64,000 nt of DNA, from contig NZ_JACJQY010000012.1 of assembly GCF_014696925.1 (NCBI RefSeq), positions 1-64,000 on the forward strand. The letters run 5' to 3'. This document shows positions 42,909 to 51,131 of this stretch, piece after piece. The position numbers and the translations under genes are program-made. This DNA comes from Phormidium tenue FACHB-1050. Lineage in GTDB: Bacteria > Cyanobacteriota > Cyanobacteriia > Pseudanabaenales > Pseudanabaenaceae. Under the pieces are notes generated by a model, which was given only the letters and a program-made list of their open reading frames with translations, was not told the origin of the DNA and searched no databases. Numbering within the stretch: the first letter of the stretch is position 1; each line of letters begins with the position of its first letter.

Positions 42909-44574
42909 GGACTCTCTCCAATTTATCAGGATTAGAAACTAAGGGTTCATCTTTGCCATAGCCGTAAGGTTCCGAAATTACAATCGGTAACTCCTCAAAA
43001 TTCTCATGGGAAGGAGGCGAAGAAATTAGCCATTCCAAACCTATCGCCCGCCAAGGATTTTTGGGAGCTTTTTCGCCCTGTACCCAAGAGCCAATCATAT
43101 TGAGCAAGAAGGGCAATGTTGATACTCCTAAGAGAAATCCGCCTAAACTGGCGATCACATTCCAGAAAGCAAACTCTGGATCGTAGGAGGCAACGCGGCG
43201 AGGCATTCCCTGCAAACCGAGGGGATGCATCGGAAAGAAACAAGCATTTGTACCGATAAAGGTGAGGATAAAATGCAGTTTCCCTAAACCTTCGGAATAC
43301 ATTCTGCCTGTCATTTTGGGGAACCAGTGATACAGGGCGGCATAGATTCCCATTACCACTGCGCCATAAATCACATAATGGAAATGTCCAACGACGAAGT
43401 AAGTATTGTTCACATGAATATCAACGGGAACAGAAGCCAGCATGATGCCTGTGATTCCTGCGAATACGAACATCACCATCGCTCCTAATCCAAATAGCAT
43501 CGCTGTATTTAGCTTGATTTTGCCACCCCAGATCGTCGCCACCCATGCGAAAACCTTGATCCCCGTTGGTACAGAAATCAACATCGTCGTCGCCATAAAG
43601 AGCATCCGCATCCAGCTAGGCGTGCCACTAGCAAACATATGATGTACCCAAACCACTGCACTCAATGCTGTAATGATTAAGGAAGATACTGCGACAACTT
43701 TGTAACCAAAGAGAGGCTTACGCGCATAGACAGGGAAAATCTCGGAAAAAATCCCAAACACTGGCAAAGCAATCACATAGACGGCAGGATGGGAATAGAA
43801 CCAGAAAAAATGTTGAAAGAGAACAGGATCGCCGCCCTTAGCTGGATCGAAGAAACTCGTGCCGAAGGTTAAGTCAGACAAGAGCATTACTGCTCCTGCG
43901 GTCAACGCTGGCAAACCAAATAACTGAATAATCTGCGCGGCAAGGACAGTCCACACAAACACAGGCATTTTGAACCAAGTCATGCCCGTAGTTCGCATTC
44001 GGAAAATCGTAGTCACAAAGTTAATCGCGCCCATAATCGAAGAAATGCCCGAAATGGCGACTGCAACTAACCAAAGGAACTGACCATTAACAATATTACC
44101 CGTAGGATTCTGCAAACTCACTGGCGGATAAGCCCACCAGCCCGATTGCGAAGATCCCCCAGGCACAAAGAAGCTTGCCATCAGGATTACTCCAAATACA
44201 GGAACCATCCAAAAGGCGATCGCATTTAACTTAGGGAAAGCCATATCACGAGCGCCGATCATCAATGGCACTAGGTAATTGGATATTCCTAAAAGTACGG
44301 GAAATGTCCAGAGAAACAGCATGATCGTGCCATGCATCGTGAACATGGAGTTATACACAGCGCGATCGACTAAATCCGATTCAGGGGTAATTAGTTCACC
44401 CCTGATCACCATCGCCAACACGCCACCAATGAGAAAGAAGAAAAAAGAAGTAACGATATACTGAATCCCAATCACTTTATGATCGGTACTAAATCCAAAA
44501 AATCGCCGCCAGTCTTCGGGTTGCTCAGACTGAGGTGGAAGATCGGCGATCGCATCAATAGAAATGTTTGCCAT
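42895..44574 (-). CDS. ctaD: Cytochrome oxidase subunit I (ARTO-type)
   Basis: 559 residues with twelve hydrophobic segments. Haem-copper ligands lie in MHGTIMLFLWTFPVL (low-spin haem His), FFWFYSHPAVYVIALPVFG (CuB His with the following Tyr cross-link region), VWVHHMFASG (two CuB His) and VGHFHYVIYGA (haem His). This is the A-type family with H-x3-Y. Subunits II, pilin-like and III are adjacent. Proton-pumping features are not judged here. Confidence 0.96.
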   Translation of the reverse strand: MANISIDAIADLPPQSEQPEDWRRFFGFSTDHKVIGIQYIVTSFFFFLIGGVLAMVIRGELITPESDLVDRAVYNSMFTMHGTIMLFLWTFPVLLGISNYLVPLMIGARDMAFPKLNAIAFWMVPVFGVILMASFFVPGGSSQSGWWAYPPVSLQNPTGNIVNGQFLWLVAVAISGISSIMGAINFVTTIFRMRTTGMTWFKMPVFVWTVLAAQIIQLFGLPALTAGAVMLLSDLTFGTSFFDPAKGGDPVLFQHFFWFYSHPAVYVIALPVFGIFSEIFPVYARKPLFGYKVVAVSSLIITALSAVVWVHHMFASGTPSWMRMLFMATTMLISVPTGIKVFAWVATIWGGKIKLNTAMLFGLGAMVMFVFAGITGIMLASVPVDIHVNNTYFVVGHFHYVIYGAVVMGIYAALYHWFPKMTGRMYSEGLGKLHFILTFIGTNACFFPMHPLGLQGMPRRVASYDPEFAFWNVIASLGGFLLGVSTLPFLLNMIGSWVQGEKAPKNPWRAIGLEWLISSPPSHENFEELPIVISEPYGYGKDEPLVSNPDKLERVHATN

Positions 44575-44638
44575 AACGAATAAGATTAACTAAGAATTGG
44601 GAAACGGATGAGATGTTGAATCAATTTAAGCCCGATCA

Positions 44639-45166
44639 CTATCTGGCATAAAATCCACTTGGACAAGTAAATTTTCCACCATTGAATAGAGGCTTAGATG
44701 GCTTATCGAAAGTACTTCCTTCAGCTATACATAGAACTGAATCAGTAGCTTTCCGTTTCTCGTCATAGGCAACAGCACCGACAAGAGCATATATCTTGGC
44801 TTTAGTGAGTCCTAGCCCAAATAGGTCAGTTGGTACTTCCCTTGGGGTTGCATAGATATAAACGCGATCGCTAGTTACTTCTGTAGAGAAAAGATAACGA
44901 TTCGTTTTTTCAGGAATCGGTGGAATATTCAGGGACTCAACAGATTTGCTAAAACTCTGCTTTTCTAAGTGATAGGCTTGTTGAGTTCTCAGATAACTAC
45001 CAGTTATATCTAATGCAGGATTACCGCAAGCACAACTGATCGGAACTTGAATAAAACAAATTCCAATCCCCAGAGGAATTGCACCAATCGCGGTCAATGC
45101 AATAATTCGTTTAGGATTTCTTTTGCGAGAAACTTCTTCAACATTATTTTCCAATGGATCAGACAT
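44639..45166 (-). CDS. Type IV pilin-like G/H domain protein within the oxidase operon
   Basis: About 175 residues from the ATG at 45166 (MSDPLENNVEEVSRKRNPKR), directly behind a near-perfect GGAGGT; a longer frame to 45247 overlaps coxB and is not supported. One helix (IIALTAIGAIPLGIGICFI) follows the basic stretch, then a soluble region containing GSYLRTQQAYHLEKQSF and ALVGAVAYDEKRKATDSVL, a pattern found in cyanobacterial type IV pilin-like G and H proteins. The processing-site G-F-T-x-x-E is not evident. Cysteines CACG and C-terminal CPSGFYAR may form disulfides. Its place between subunits II and I is unusual. Confidence 0.7.
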   Translation of the reverse strand: MSDPLENNVEEVSRKRNPKRIIALTAIGAIPLGIGICFIQVPISCACGNPALDITGSYLRTQQAYHLEKQSFSKSVESLNIPPIPEKTNRYLFSTEVTSDRVYIYATPREVPTDLFGLGLTKAKIYALVGAVAYDEKRKATDSVLCIAEGSTFDKPSKPLFNGGKFTCPSGFYAR

Positions 45167-45195
45167 AAGTTGACCTCCATAACTAATTGGAATAT

Positions 45196-46095
45196 TTAAT
45201 TGGAATAATTCACCACAGGCGGAGCCGCAGGGACAACGGTTTGCCATTGGTTAGGGCTACGTTTGTTGTATTCATCAGATGCAGGATTGAAAGCAGCGAT
45301 CGCAGGTTGTTTTGCAGCATCAGTTAGCCATTGGTGAAAGGCTTCAGGCGATTCCACAACCACATCGGCTTGCATAGCTGCAAAGTAAGTGCCGCTATAT
45401 TCAGAATCCCGCAAGCGATATTTGCCTTCACGAATCGGTGTAAATTCAAAATTAATATCACGTCCAGGAATCACATCTTGCTTCACGCGAAAGGCAGGAA
45501 CGTAAAAGCCATGTAGAACATCTTCGGAATGCAGTGTTAATTCGATCCTGCGATTATTCGGTAAATGTAATTCTGTACTACTAACATCAATATTAGTGCC
45601 TTTGCCATAAACAAATTCCCATGACCATTGCCGCGCAAATACATCAATATGTACCGCGTTTTCCCTAAATGCAGTTTTATCTTGCTCCATTGGTGCTGCA
45701 TCAGCCGCCGCCGCCATATGCACATGTTCCATTGGTCCTAAAATTGACATCTGGTCATAGATTTGATAGCTATAGGCGGCAATCCAAATTACCAAGGCAG
45801 AGGGAATCGCTGTCCAGATGATTTCTAATTTGACATTTCCCTCAATGTGGGGACCATCGCTATAGTCATATTTTTCGGCGCGTTGAAACAAGATCGAATA
45901 GGTCAACGTGCTGAACACACCGAGAAAAATAAAGGTTCCTAAGGTCACTAAAAAGCTAAACAGGTTATCAACTAATATTGATTCTGCCGAAGCTTGGGGC
46001 GGGAACCAAGTATAGGCGGCTTGTCCCATCCAGAGACTGACGAAAGCGATCACGATCGCTGCAACCGCTAAAATTAAAATCGTGCGAAGTTTCAT
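45196..46095 (-). CDS. ctaC: Cytochrome oxidase subunit II lacking most CuA ligands (ARTO-type)
   Basis: 299 residues with two transmembrane helices (about 5-25 and 48-72) and a periplasmic cupredoxin domain. In the CuA loop the expected C-x-E-x-C-x3-H-x2-M is replaced by D230-S-E232-Y-S234-G-T-Y-F238-A-A-M241: both Cys and the second His are gone, while H195 and E232 remain. This is the feature that separates cyanobacterial ARTO from the aa3-type cytochrome c oxidase; a quinol-oxidising role has been suggested for ARTO. The operon, including upstream DUF2231 genes, supports this. Confidence 0.94.
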   Translation of the reverse strand: MKLRTILILAVAAIVIAFVSLWMGQAAYTWFPPQASAESILVDNLFSFLVTLGTFIFLGVFSTLTYSILFQRAEKYDYSDGPHIEGNVKLEIIWTAIPSALVIWIAAYSYQIYDQMSILGPMEHVHMAAAADAAPMEQDKTAFRENAVHIDVFARQWSWEFVYGKGTNIDVSSTELHLPNNRRIELTLHSEDVLHGFYVPAFRVKQDVIPGRDINFEFTPIREGKYRLRDSEYSGTYFAAMQADVVVESPEAFHQWLTDAAKQPAIAAFNPASDEYNKRSPNQWQTVVPAAPPVVNYSN

Positions 46096-46103
46096 GGTTA
46101 TTC

Positions 46104-46703
46104 CTATAGCGAATTAAGATCTTGCCCCATGCGTAACAGGCGATCGGCGGTAATATGCACCCCAAACTCTGAGGCAAGCTGTGCGCCCAAAGTCCCATGC
46201 ACAAACATGATCGCGAAGATTACGAGTCCTGCTAACAAATAGCTCCACTGCACCTGTTGTCCCATATCCTTGCGCCATAGGAAGCGCTGAAACCCACGCC
46301 AGACCGTCATGCCCACAATTAGAGCTAATAACAGCACACCGCCCACACCATGCCAAATCATTGTCTCCATTGCTTGAAAACCCCAAGCACTTTTGACATT
46401 CTCATCGGGTGTAGCTAGAAGGATTTCATAAAAACCTGCGCCGACCGTAAAGAAAGTAACGATCGCGGCGGCGACCATGTTGTACCAACCGACATCAAAA
46501 AAATTCGATCGCGCCGCAGGGATCGCCATAAATTTGAATAGCGGCTTTTCCAAAACAAAAAATACGCCCACTAGATCGAACCCGATCGCTACAATGAATA
46601 AGCCAAGGGTCAGGTGAACGAGATTTGGATGGATGGGAATGCTGTAGGGTAAACCATTCACTCCCAATTGATCATGTAATTGATCGATTAAAGTTGCGAT
46701 CAT
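46104..46703 (-). CDS. DUF2231 membrane protein (first of two)
   Basis: 199 residues, four to five transmembrane helices, with PYSIPIHPNLVHLTLGLFIV (HP-x-x-VH) and later MIWHGVGGVLLLALIVGMTV. The HPxxVH and W-H-x-x-x-x motifs are diagnostic of DUF2231. Its stop lies nine bases before the subunit II ATG. Such proteins commonly precede ARTO genes; a haem-binding function has been proposed for related proteins but is not shown here. Confidence 0.9.
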   Translation of the reverse strand: MIATLIDQLHDQLGVNGLPYSIPIHPNLVHLTLGLFIVAIGFDLVGVFFVLEKPLFKFMAIPAARSNFFDVGWYNMVAAAIVTFFTVGAGFYEILLATPDENVKSAWGFQAMETMIWHGVGGVLLLALIVGMTVWRGFQRFLWRKDMGQQVQWSYLLAGLVIFAIMFVHGTLGAQLASEFGVHITADRLLRMGQDLNSL

Positions 46704-47200
46704 TTCAGATTAGCCTCCCTTAAAGCTTCGACTACTGGAACTGTGTGCAGCCCATAAACCCAAACCAATAAATCACCTAAATAAACTTGAAACAGAACTA
46801 TTCCTGTTAATAGTACACCTGCAAAGAGAAATGAAATAGGTAAAGTCTTGGGATCGCGGATACGCAAGACATACCGCCATCCTGTCATGGCTGCAATAAT
46901 CCCCGATAATGACCAGCCGATGATTGTATGTAAGTTTAAAGTAGGTTCTACTGAACTATAAGGTTCTGCAAGTCCAGCTTCAATTTGTCCAAACACAATG
47001 GCAATAAAGATAGAAATAGTGGCAAAAAACAGATTCCACCAACTAACTTCGTATAGGCGCGGATTGCGCGTGAAATAGGCGATCGCATCACATACTACGG
47101 CAAACAACACCATCGCAATTACAAAATGCACCACAATTGGATGAATCGTATCGGGATAAGGTAAGTTATGGTCATTTAACGGTGGTAAGGATTCCAGCAT
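46700..47200 (-). CDS. DUF2231 membrane protein (second of two)
   Basis: 166 residues, NLPYPDTIHPIVVHFVIAMV with four predicted helices and the HPxxVH motif. Overlaps the other DUF2231 gene by four bases. First gene of the apparent ARTO operon; the pair may form a heterodimeric membrane module, which is inference. Confidence 0.9.
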   Translation of the reverse strand: MLESLPPLNDHNLPYPDTIHPIVVHFVIAMVLFAVVCDAIAYFTRNPRLYEVSWWNLFFATISIFIAIVFGQIEAGLAEPYSSVEPTLNLHTIIGWSLSGIIAAMTGWRYVLRIRDPKTLPISFLFAGVLLTGIVLFQVYLGDLLVWVYGLHTVPVVEALREANLK

Positions 47201-47301
47201 AATTATTGTGCATACTCAACAAGATAATTGATTTCCTGATCGCACTCTTAGGTTAAGCCAAGATCACAAGTCTTTACCAAATGCTTATCTAGATTTAATA
47301 C

Positions 47302-47336
47302 CAAGTTAAGAAATGGCTAAGCCATTTCTTAACTTG
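47302..47336. repeat. Hairpin between decarboxylase and DUF2231 genes
   Basis: Perfect 16-base arms CAAGTTAAGAAATGGC around TAA, apex TGGC-TAA-GCCA. It is downstream of the decarboxylase gene on the minus strand. Confidence 0.8.
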
Positions 47337-47454
47337 AAAGCCCACACGGTTTTTTTCTACAACATTGCGCTATTCCTTCTTTCAAGTCAAAAGACACCCT
47401 GTCGTATAGCCAGATGTCACTTATTGTAATGTAGATTCAATATTTGCTACAGAG

Positions 47455-48879
47455 TTATGATACGACTAGAACCGTTTGCAGAGTGGTATCACTAGCTCCA
47501 TTAATGATGCCTCCCGATCGCACAATAGCTTGCAACATTTCTAATACTTCAAAGGTAATTTCTTCACCAATACACACTAAAGGAATCCCTGGAGGATAGG
47601 GACAAAGAGATTCCGCACTAATTCGCCCGATCGCTTGTTCGAGAGGAATGCGATCGCTTTTAGCAAAATAGACTTCACGGGGAGTAAGTTTAGATTGGTA
47701 ATTGGTGATTGGTGATTGGTAATTGGTGATTGGTTTTTCCTTTTTCCTTTTTCCTTGTTCCTTGCTGAGTTGTTGCAATCCATTCACTAGCCGCTCAATA
47801 TCAGTTTTAGTATTACCAAAGCTAAGACTAAATACTAATTGCGTAAGTGTAGGCATTTCCGCCATCACATCCCTTTGGGAATGCAGATATTCATCGGCTT
47901 CAAACCCTGTAATCTCTAGGCAATCAGTCATCACCGTAAGTCGAGTATTATCAAGAGTAGCAACTTCTATTTGACTAAAGGTTCGCAAATTTGGAATTTG
48001 GTCTAATTGCGATCGCGCAGTTTTTGCTAGCTTCAACGTCTCAGTTAAGAGTTCTTTGCCATGCACAGCCATTTGTCGCCTTGCCACATCCAGAGAAATC
48101 ATGAGCAAGAGATTGGGACTGCTCGATCGCAATATTTGTAACGCTCGATCAACCTGTTCAGTGGCAACGCGATCGCCTTGGAGATGCAACATTGAAGACT
48201 GCGTGAGACTACCTGCCACTTTGTGCGTAGATTGAACTACGAGATCGGCTCCCGCTTGTAATGCCGATTTTGGTAGTTCAGGATGAAACCCTAAATGCGC
48301 TCCGTGAGCAGCATCGACAAATAGCGGAACATCAAAAGAATGGGCGATCGCTACCATTTTCTCAAGTTCGCCACAGACTCCAAAATAATTAGGACTTACC
48401 AGCATCACTGCTTTTGCTTCAGGATGCAGATTTAGAAATAATTCTAGAGTTTTAGGGCTTACACCCAAATCTAAATCATATTCTGCTAGATAGTCAGTAG
48501 GTAAATAAATCGGCGTAGCACCATTGAGAACTAATCCTGCGATCGCCGCCTTATGACAATTGCGCCCAATGAGAATCTTGTCACCTGCGCCACAGGTTGC
48601 CAAAAGCATCGCTTGCACGCCACAAGTAGAGCCATTGGTTAGAAACCATGCGCGATCGCTACCATAAGCATCAGCAGCAAGAGTTTCAGCTTCAGTGATG
48701 CAGTCTTCAAGATCAGGTAATTCTGGCAAATCTAGGCGAAACATATTTTCACCCATGATTGCCGTCAACTCGCGATCAGTTCCCTGCCCCCGTTTATGCG
48801 CGGGCATATAAAACGGCGCGTGATTGATATCTAGATATCGCCGCGCCGCTTCTAATAATGGAACTGAATCTTGATTCAA
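47455..48879 (-). CDS. Orn/Lys/Arg decarboxylase family protein
   Basis: 474 residues, a PLP-dependent fold-type I group III enzyme. Landmarks: FYMPAHKRGQGTD, WFLTNGSTCGVQAM, VDAAHGAHLGF (PLP Asp/His) and VQSTHKVAGSLTQ (PLP-linking Lys). The length fits the short cyanobacterial type rather than the 700+ residue arginine decarboxylase SpeA. Between the large domain and the C-terminal domain lies KEQGKRKKEKPITNYQSPIT and following residues, a low-complexity insert translated from a short tandem repeat. Substrate (Lys, Arg or Orn) not decidable. Confidence 0.9.
   Translation of the reverse strand: MNQDSVPLLEAARRYLDINHAPFYMPAHKRGQGTDRELTAIMGENMFRLDLPELPDLEDCITEAETLAADAYGSDRAWFLTNGSTCGVQAMLLATCGAGDKILIGRNCHKAAIAGLVLNGATPIYLPTDYLAEYDLDLGVSPKTLELFLNLHPEAKAVMLVSPNYFGVCGELEKMVAIAHSFDVPLFVDAAHGAHLGFHPELPKSALQAGADLVVQSTHKVAGSLTQSSMLHLQGDRVATEQVDRALQILRSSSPNLLLMISLDVARRQMAVHGKELLTETLKLAKTARSQLDQIPNLRTFSQIEVATLDNTRLTVMTDCLEITGFEADEYLHSQRDVMAEMPTLTQLVFSLSFGNTKTDIERLVNGLQQLSKEQGKRKKEKPITNYQSPITNYQSKLTPREVYFAKSDRIPLEQAIGRISAESLCPYPPGIPLVCIGEEITFEVLEMLQAIVRSGGIINGASDTTLQTVLVVS
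47692..47766. repeat. Short tandem repeat block inside the decarboxylase gene
   Basis: Alternating GATTGGT / AATTGGT heptamers followed by a TTTTTCC run (TTTTTCCTTTTTCCTTTTTC). This is the STRR type of heptameric repeat usually intergenic in filamentous cyanobacteria, here translated in frame as a Lys-rich then (P)ITNYQS-repeat linker. Confidence 0.85.
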
Positions 48880-48901
48880 GGTTTTTTTTTATATATGGCA
48901 A

Positions 48902-48942
48902 AATTTAGGATGGGAGGCGCAAAGCTCCTCCCATCCTAAATT
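48902..48942 (-). terminator. Terminator-like hairpin of sir
   Basis: 16-base arms AATTTAGGATGGGAGG with AATCC..; centre GGCGC-AAA-GCTCC. Between the sir stop and the decarboxylase start on the minus strand. Confidence 0.8.
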
Positions 48943-48944
48943 CA

Positions 48945-50870
48945 CTAACCCAAATATTTCTCCAAAGCTGTTTCTACAAGATCCTTCATCGAAGCACCCT
49001 TTTCCTCAACGGCTTTTTTGAGCAGTTCATAGGACTTTGCTGAAAGAGTAACACGATGACGGACATCTTTACGTTTGCCCTTAGAGTCAGTTTCATCTAC
49101 TTCGGGAACATAGGTTTCCGCAAACTTGCGTAAGTCTTCGATCCCCTTGCGATCGCAAAAATCACCAAAGGTTTCACTAGCGACTCGTTCATTTTTGAAA
49201 TAAACAAATAGAGGCTCTAAACCTTGTTCAAGATTTTGAATATGCAAACGTTGTACATAGGGTTGAGCTAAACGGGTCGAGTTAAAGCTACCACCTAGCC
49301 AAATTTGGTATTCATCAGCAGCGCTACCGACAAAAGCAAGTTCAGCCATGTAGGGACGAGCGCAACCATTGGGGCAGCCTGTCATGCGGGTGACAAAGGT
49401 TTCGTTCTCTAAGCCCAAACGTACTAATAGTTGGCGGATTCTGGCTAATACGCTGGGTAATGCACGTTCTGACTCGGCGATCGCTAATCCACAAGTTGGA
49501 AATGCGGGACAAGCCATCGAATAGCGAACGAGGGAATCAATTTTATCTGTAGCAAGAACACCACAGCGATCGAGAATCTTTTGAATCTCTTCTTTCTCAT
49601 CGGCGGCAACTTCTGTAATCAACAAGTTGTGATTAGGAGTAAGGACAAAATCATGATGGAATTTTTCGCTGATTTCCCGCAAAGCAGTTTTAAGTTTTAG
49701 ATCTTCGCGATCGCTAACCCGACCATTTTCAATCGAGACACCGACAAAGTATTTGCCATCACCCTGCTCATGCCAGCCCAAATAATCCTGATATTTGAAA
49801 TCAGGCAATTCACGCGCCGCATCAAGCTTGGTTGGATAGTATTCCAATAAAACTTGCTTAAATTTCTCTACACCCCACTCATGCAAAATATGCTTAAAGC
49901 GAGAATGACGACGATTGTGGCGATCGCCATAGTCCCGTTGCAATGAAACGATCGCCTTAATCACATCATAAATTTGAGCCACAGGCACAAAGCCAATGCT
50001 GTCAGCCATTCTGACAATGGTTGCATCATTATTGTGGGCGCGTCCCAAACCACCACCAACGTAAACATTAAAGCCTTCTAGCTCGTTTTGAGCATTGGTA
50101 ATCACCACCAATGCCAAGTCATTGGTATAGAGATCGACTGAGTTATCACCAGCAACCGCGATCGCAATTTTAAATTTGCGTGGCAGATACTGCACACCAT
50201 AGATCGGCTCAGTATCACTGATATTTGTTTTAGCCGTCCCTGTTCCCTGACGATTTCGCGCCTCAGTCACTTCTGGTGCTTCGGAAGAAGTCACGGCTAC
50301 TTCACCGTCAAGCCAAATATCGTAATAAGCGCCAGCTTGTGGTGCTAGTAAATCCGCAATTTTAAAAGCATAGTCACGGGCATAGATATATTCAGGCTTA
50401 TTTTTAAAAGGAGCCGATGGAGCCATTACATTACGATTGATGTCGCCACAAGCACCCACCGTTGATCCCATGTTTCTGGTGATGTCAGCAATCACCGTTT
50501 TCAGATTTTCTTTGAGAATGCCATGGATCTGAAAACCTTGTCTCGTTGTGGCTCGTAAAGTGTGATTGCCATATTTATCACAAAGTTTATCCAGCGCCAC
50601 ATACAACTGCCAAGGAATCACTCCCCCAGGGCTACGGGTACGCAGCATCATGCTGTACTGAGCTTCTTCCCCTTTAGCCTTGTTTTTTTCAAAATCTCGC
50701 TCTTTTTGTTGATAAGAACCATGAAACTTCAGGATCTGTATACCATCCTGACTGAAAAAAGGATTGCCATCAGTTAGTTCAGTGTTGATAGGTCCCCGCA
50801 AAAAGTTGCTTTTTTGCTTAAGGACTTCAACCTTTGATACTTTTACAGGATTTGCCAAAGTGTTTGTCAT
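48945..50870 (-). CDS. sir: Ferredoxin-sulfite reductase
   Basis: 641 residues. It reduces sulfite to sulfide with six electrons from ferredoxin, using sirohaem coupled to [4Fe-4S]. Cluster ligands: ACPAFPTCGLA (C-x5-C) and TGCPNGCARP (C-x3-C). Substrate-pocket regions: MMLRTRSPGGVIP, TTRQGFQIHGI. The final 55 residues after PEVDE are an extra tail containing RHRVTLSAKSYELLKKAVEE and ALEKYLG, ribbon-helix-helix-like. Cytosolic. The transcription start and regulation (CysR/NtcB-type) were not identified. Confidence 0.95.
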   Translation of the reverse strand: MTNTLANPVKVSKVEVLKQKSNFLRGPINTELTDGNPFFSQDGIQILKFHGSYQQKERDFEKNKAKGEEAQYSMMLRTRSPGGVIPWQLYVALDKLCDKYGNHTLRATTRQGFQIHGILKENLKTVIADITRNMGSTVGACGDINRNVMAPSAPFKNKPEYIYARDYAFKIADLLAPQAGAYYDIWLDGEVAVTSSEAPEVTEARNRQGTGTAKTNISDTEPIYGVQYLPRKFKIAIAVAGDNSVDLYTNDLALVVITNAQNELEGFNVYVGGGLGRAHNNDATIVRMADSIGFVPVAQIYDVIKAIVSLQRDYGDRHNRRHSRFKHILHEWGVEKFKQVLLEYYPTKLDAARELPDFKYQDYLGWHEQGDGKYFVGVSIENGRVSDREDLKLKTALREISEKFHHDFVLTPNHNLLITEVAADEKEEIQKILDRCGVLATDKIDSLVRYSMACPAFPTCGLAIAESERALPSVLARIRQLLVRLGLENETFVTRMTGCPNGCARPYMAELAFVGSAADEYQIWLGGSFNSTRLAQPYVQRLHIQNLEQGLEPLFVYFKNERVASETFGDFCDRKGIEDLRKFAETYVPEVDETDSKGKRKDVRHRVTLSAKSYELLKKAVEEKGASMKDLVETALEKYLG

Positions 50871-50954
50871 GGTTCAAATGAGATTTCGTATATTTTTAAC
50901 TTCTTTGCCCCACCATTATACCCCGATAACCCCATCGGAATTAGGATGAACTTT

Positions 50955-51123
50955 ACAAAAAGCAAAGGCAGCCCCATGGGCTGCCTTTGCTTTTTGTTTT
51001 GCAATAGACGAGTGGCGGCGCTTTGCGCCGCCACTCGTCTATTGCAATGTGAGTCCTACTTAGGAGATAACCCCAAAAATAGCAATGGCGGCACTTCGTG
51101 CCGCCATTGCTATTTTTGGGGTT
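50955..51123. repeat. Three hairpins between sir and the first amt gene
   Basis: 50955-50997: 20-base arms ACAAAAAGCAAAGGCAGCCC around CAT. 51001-51045: perfect 21-base arms GCAATAGACGAGTGGCGGCG.. around TTT. 51069-51123: perfect 26-base arms AACCCCAAAAATAGCAATGG.. around TTC. On the minus strand they follow amt (stop 51132) and can end its transcript. Confidence 0.85.
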
Positions 51124-51131
51124 TGGAAAAA

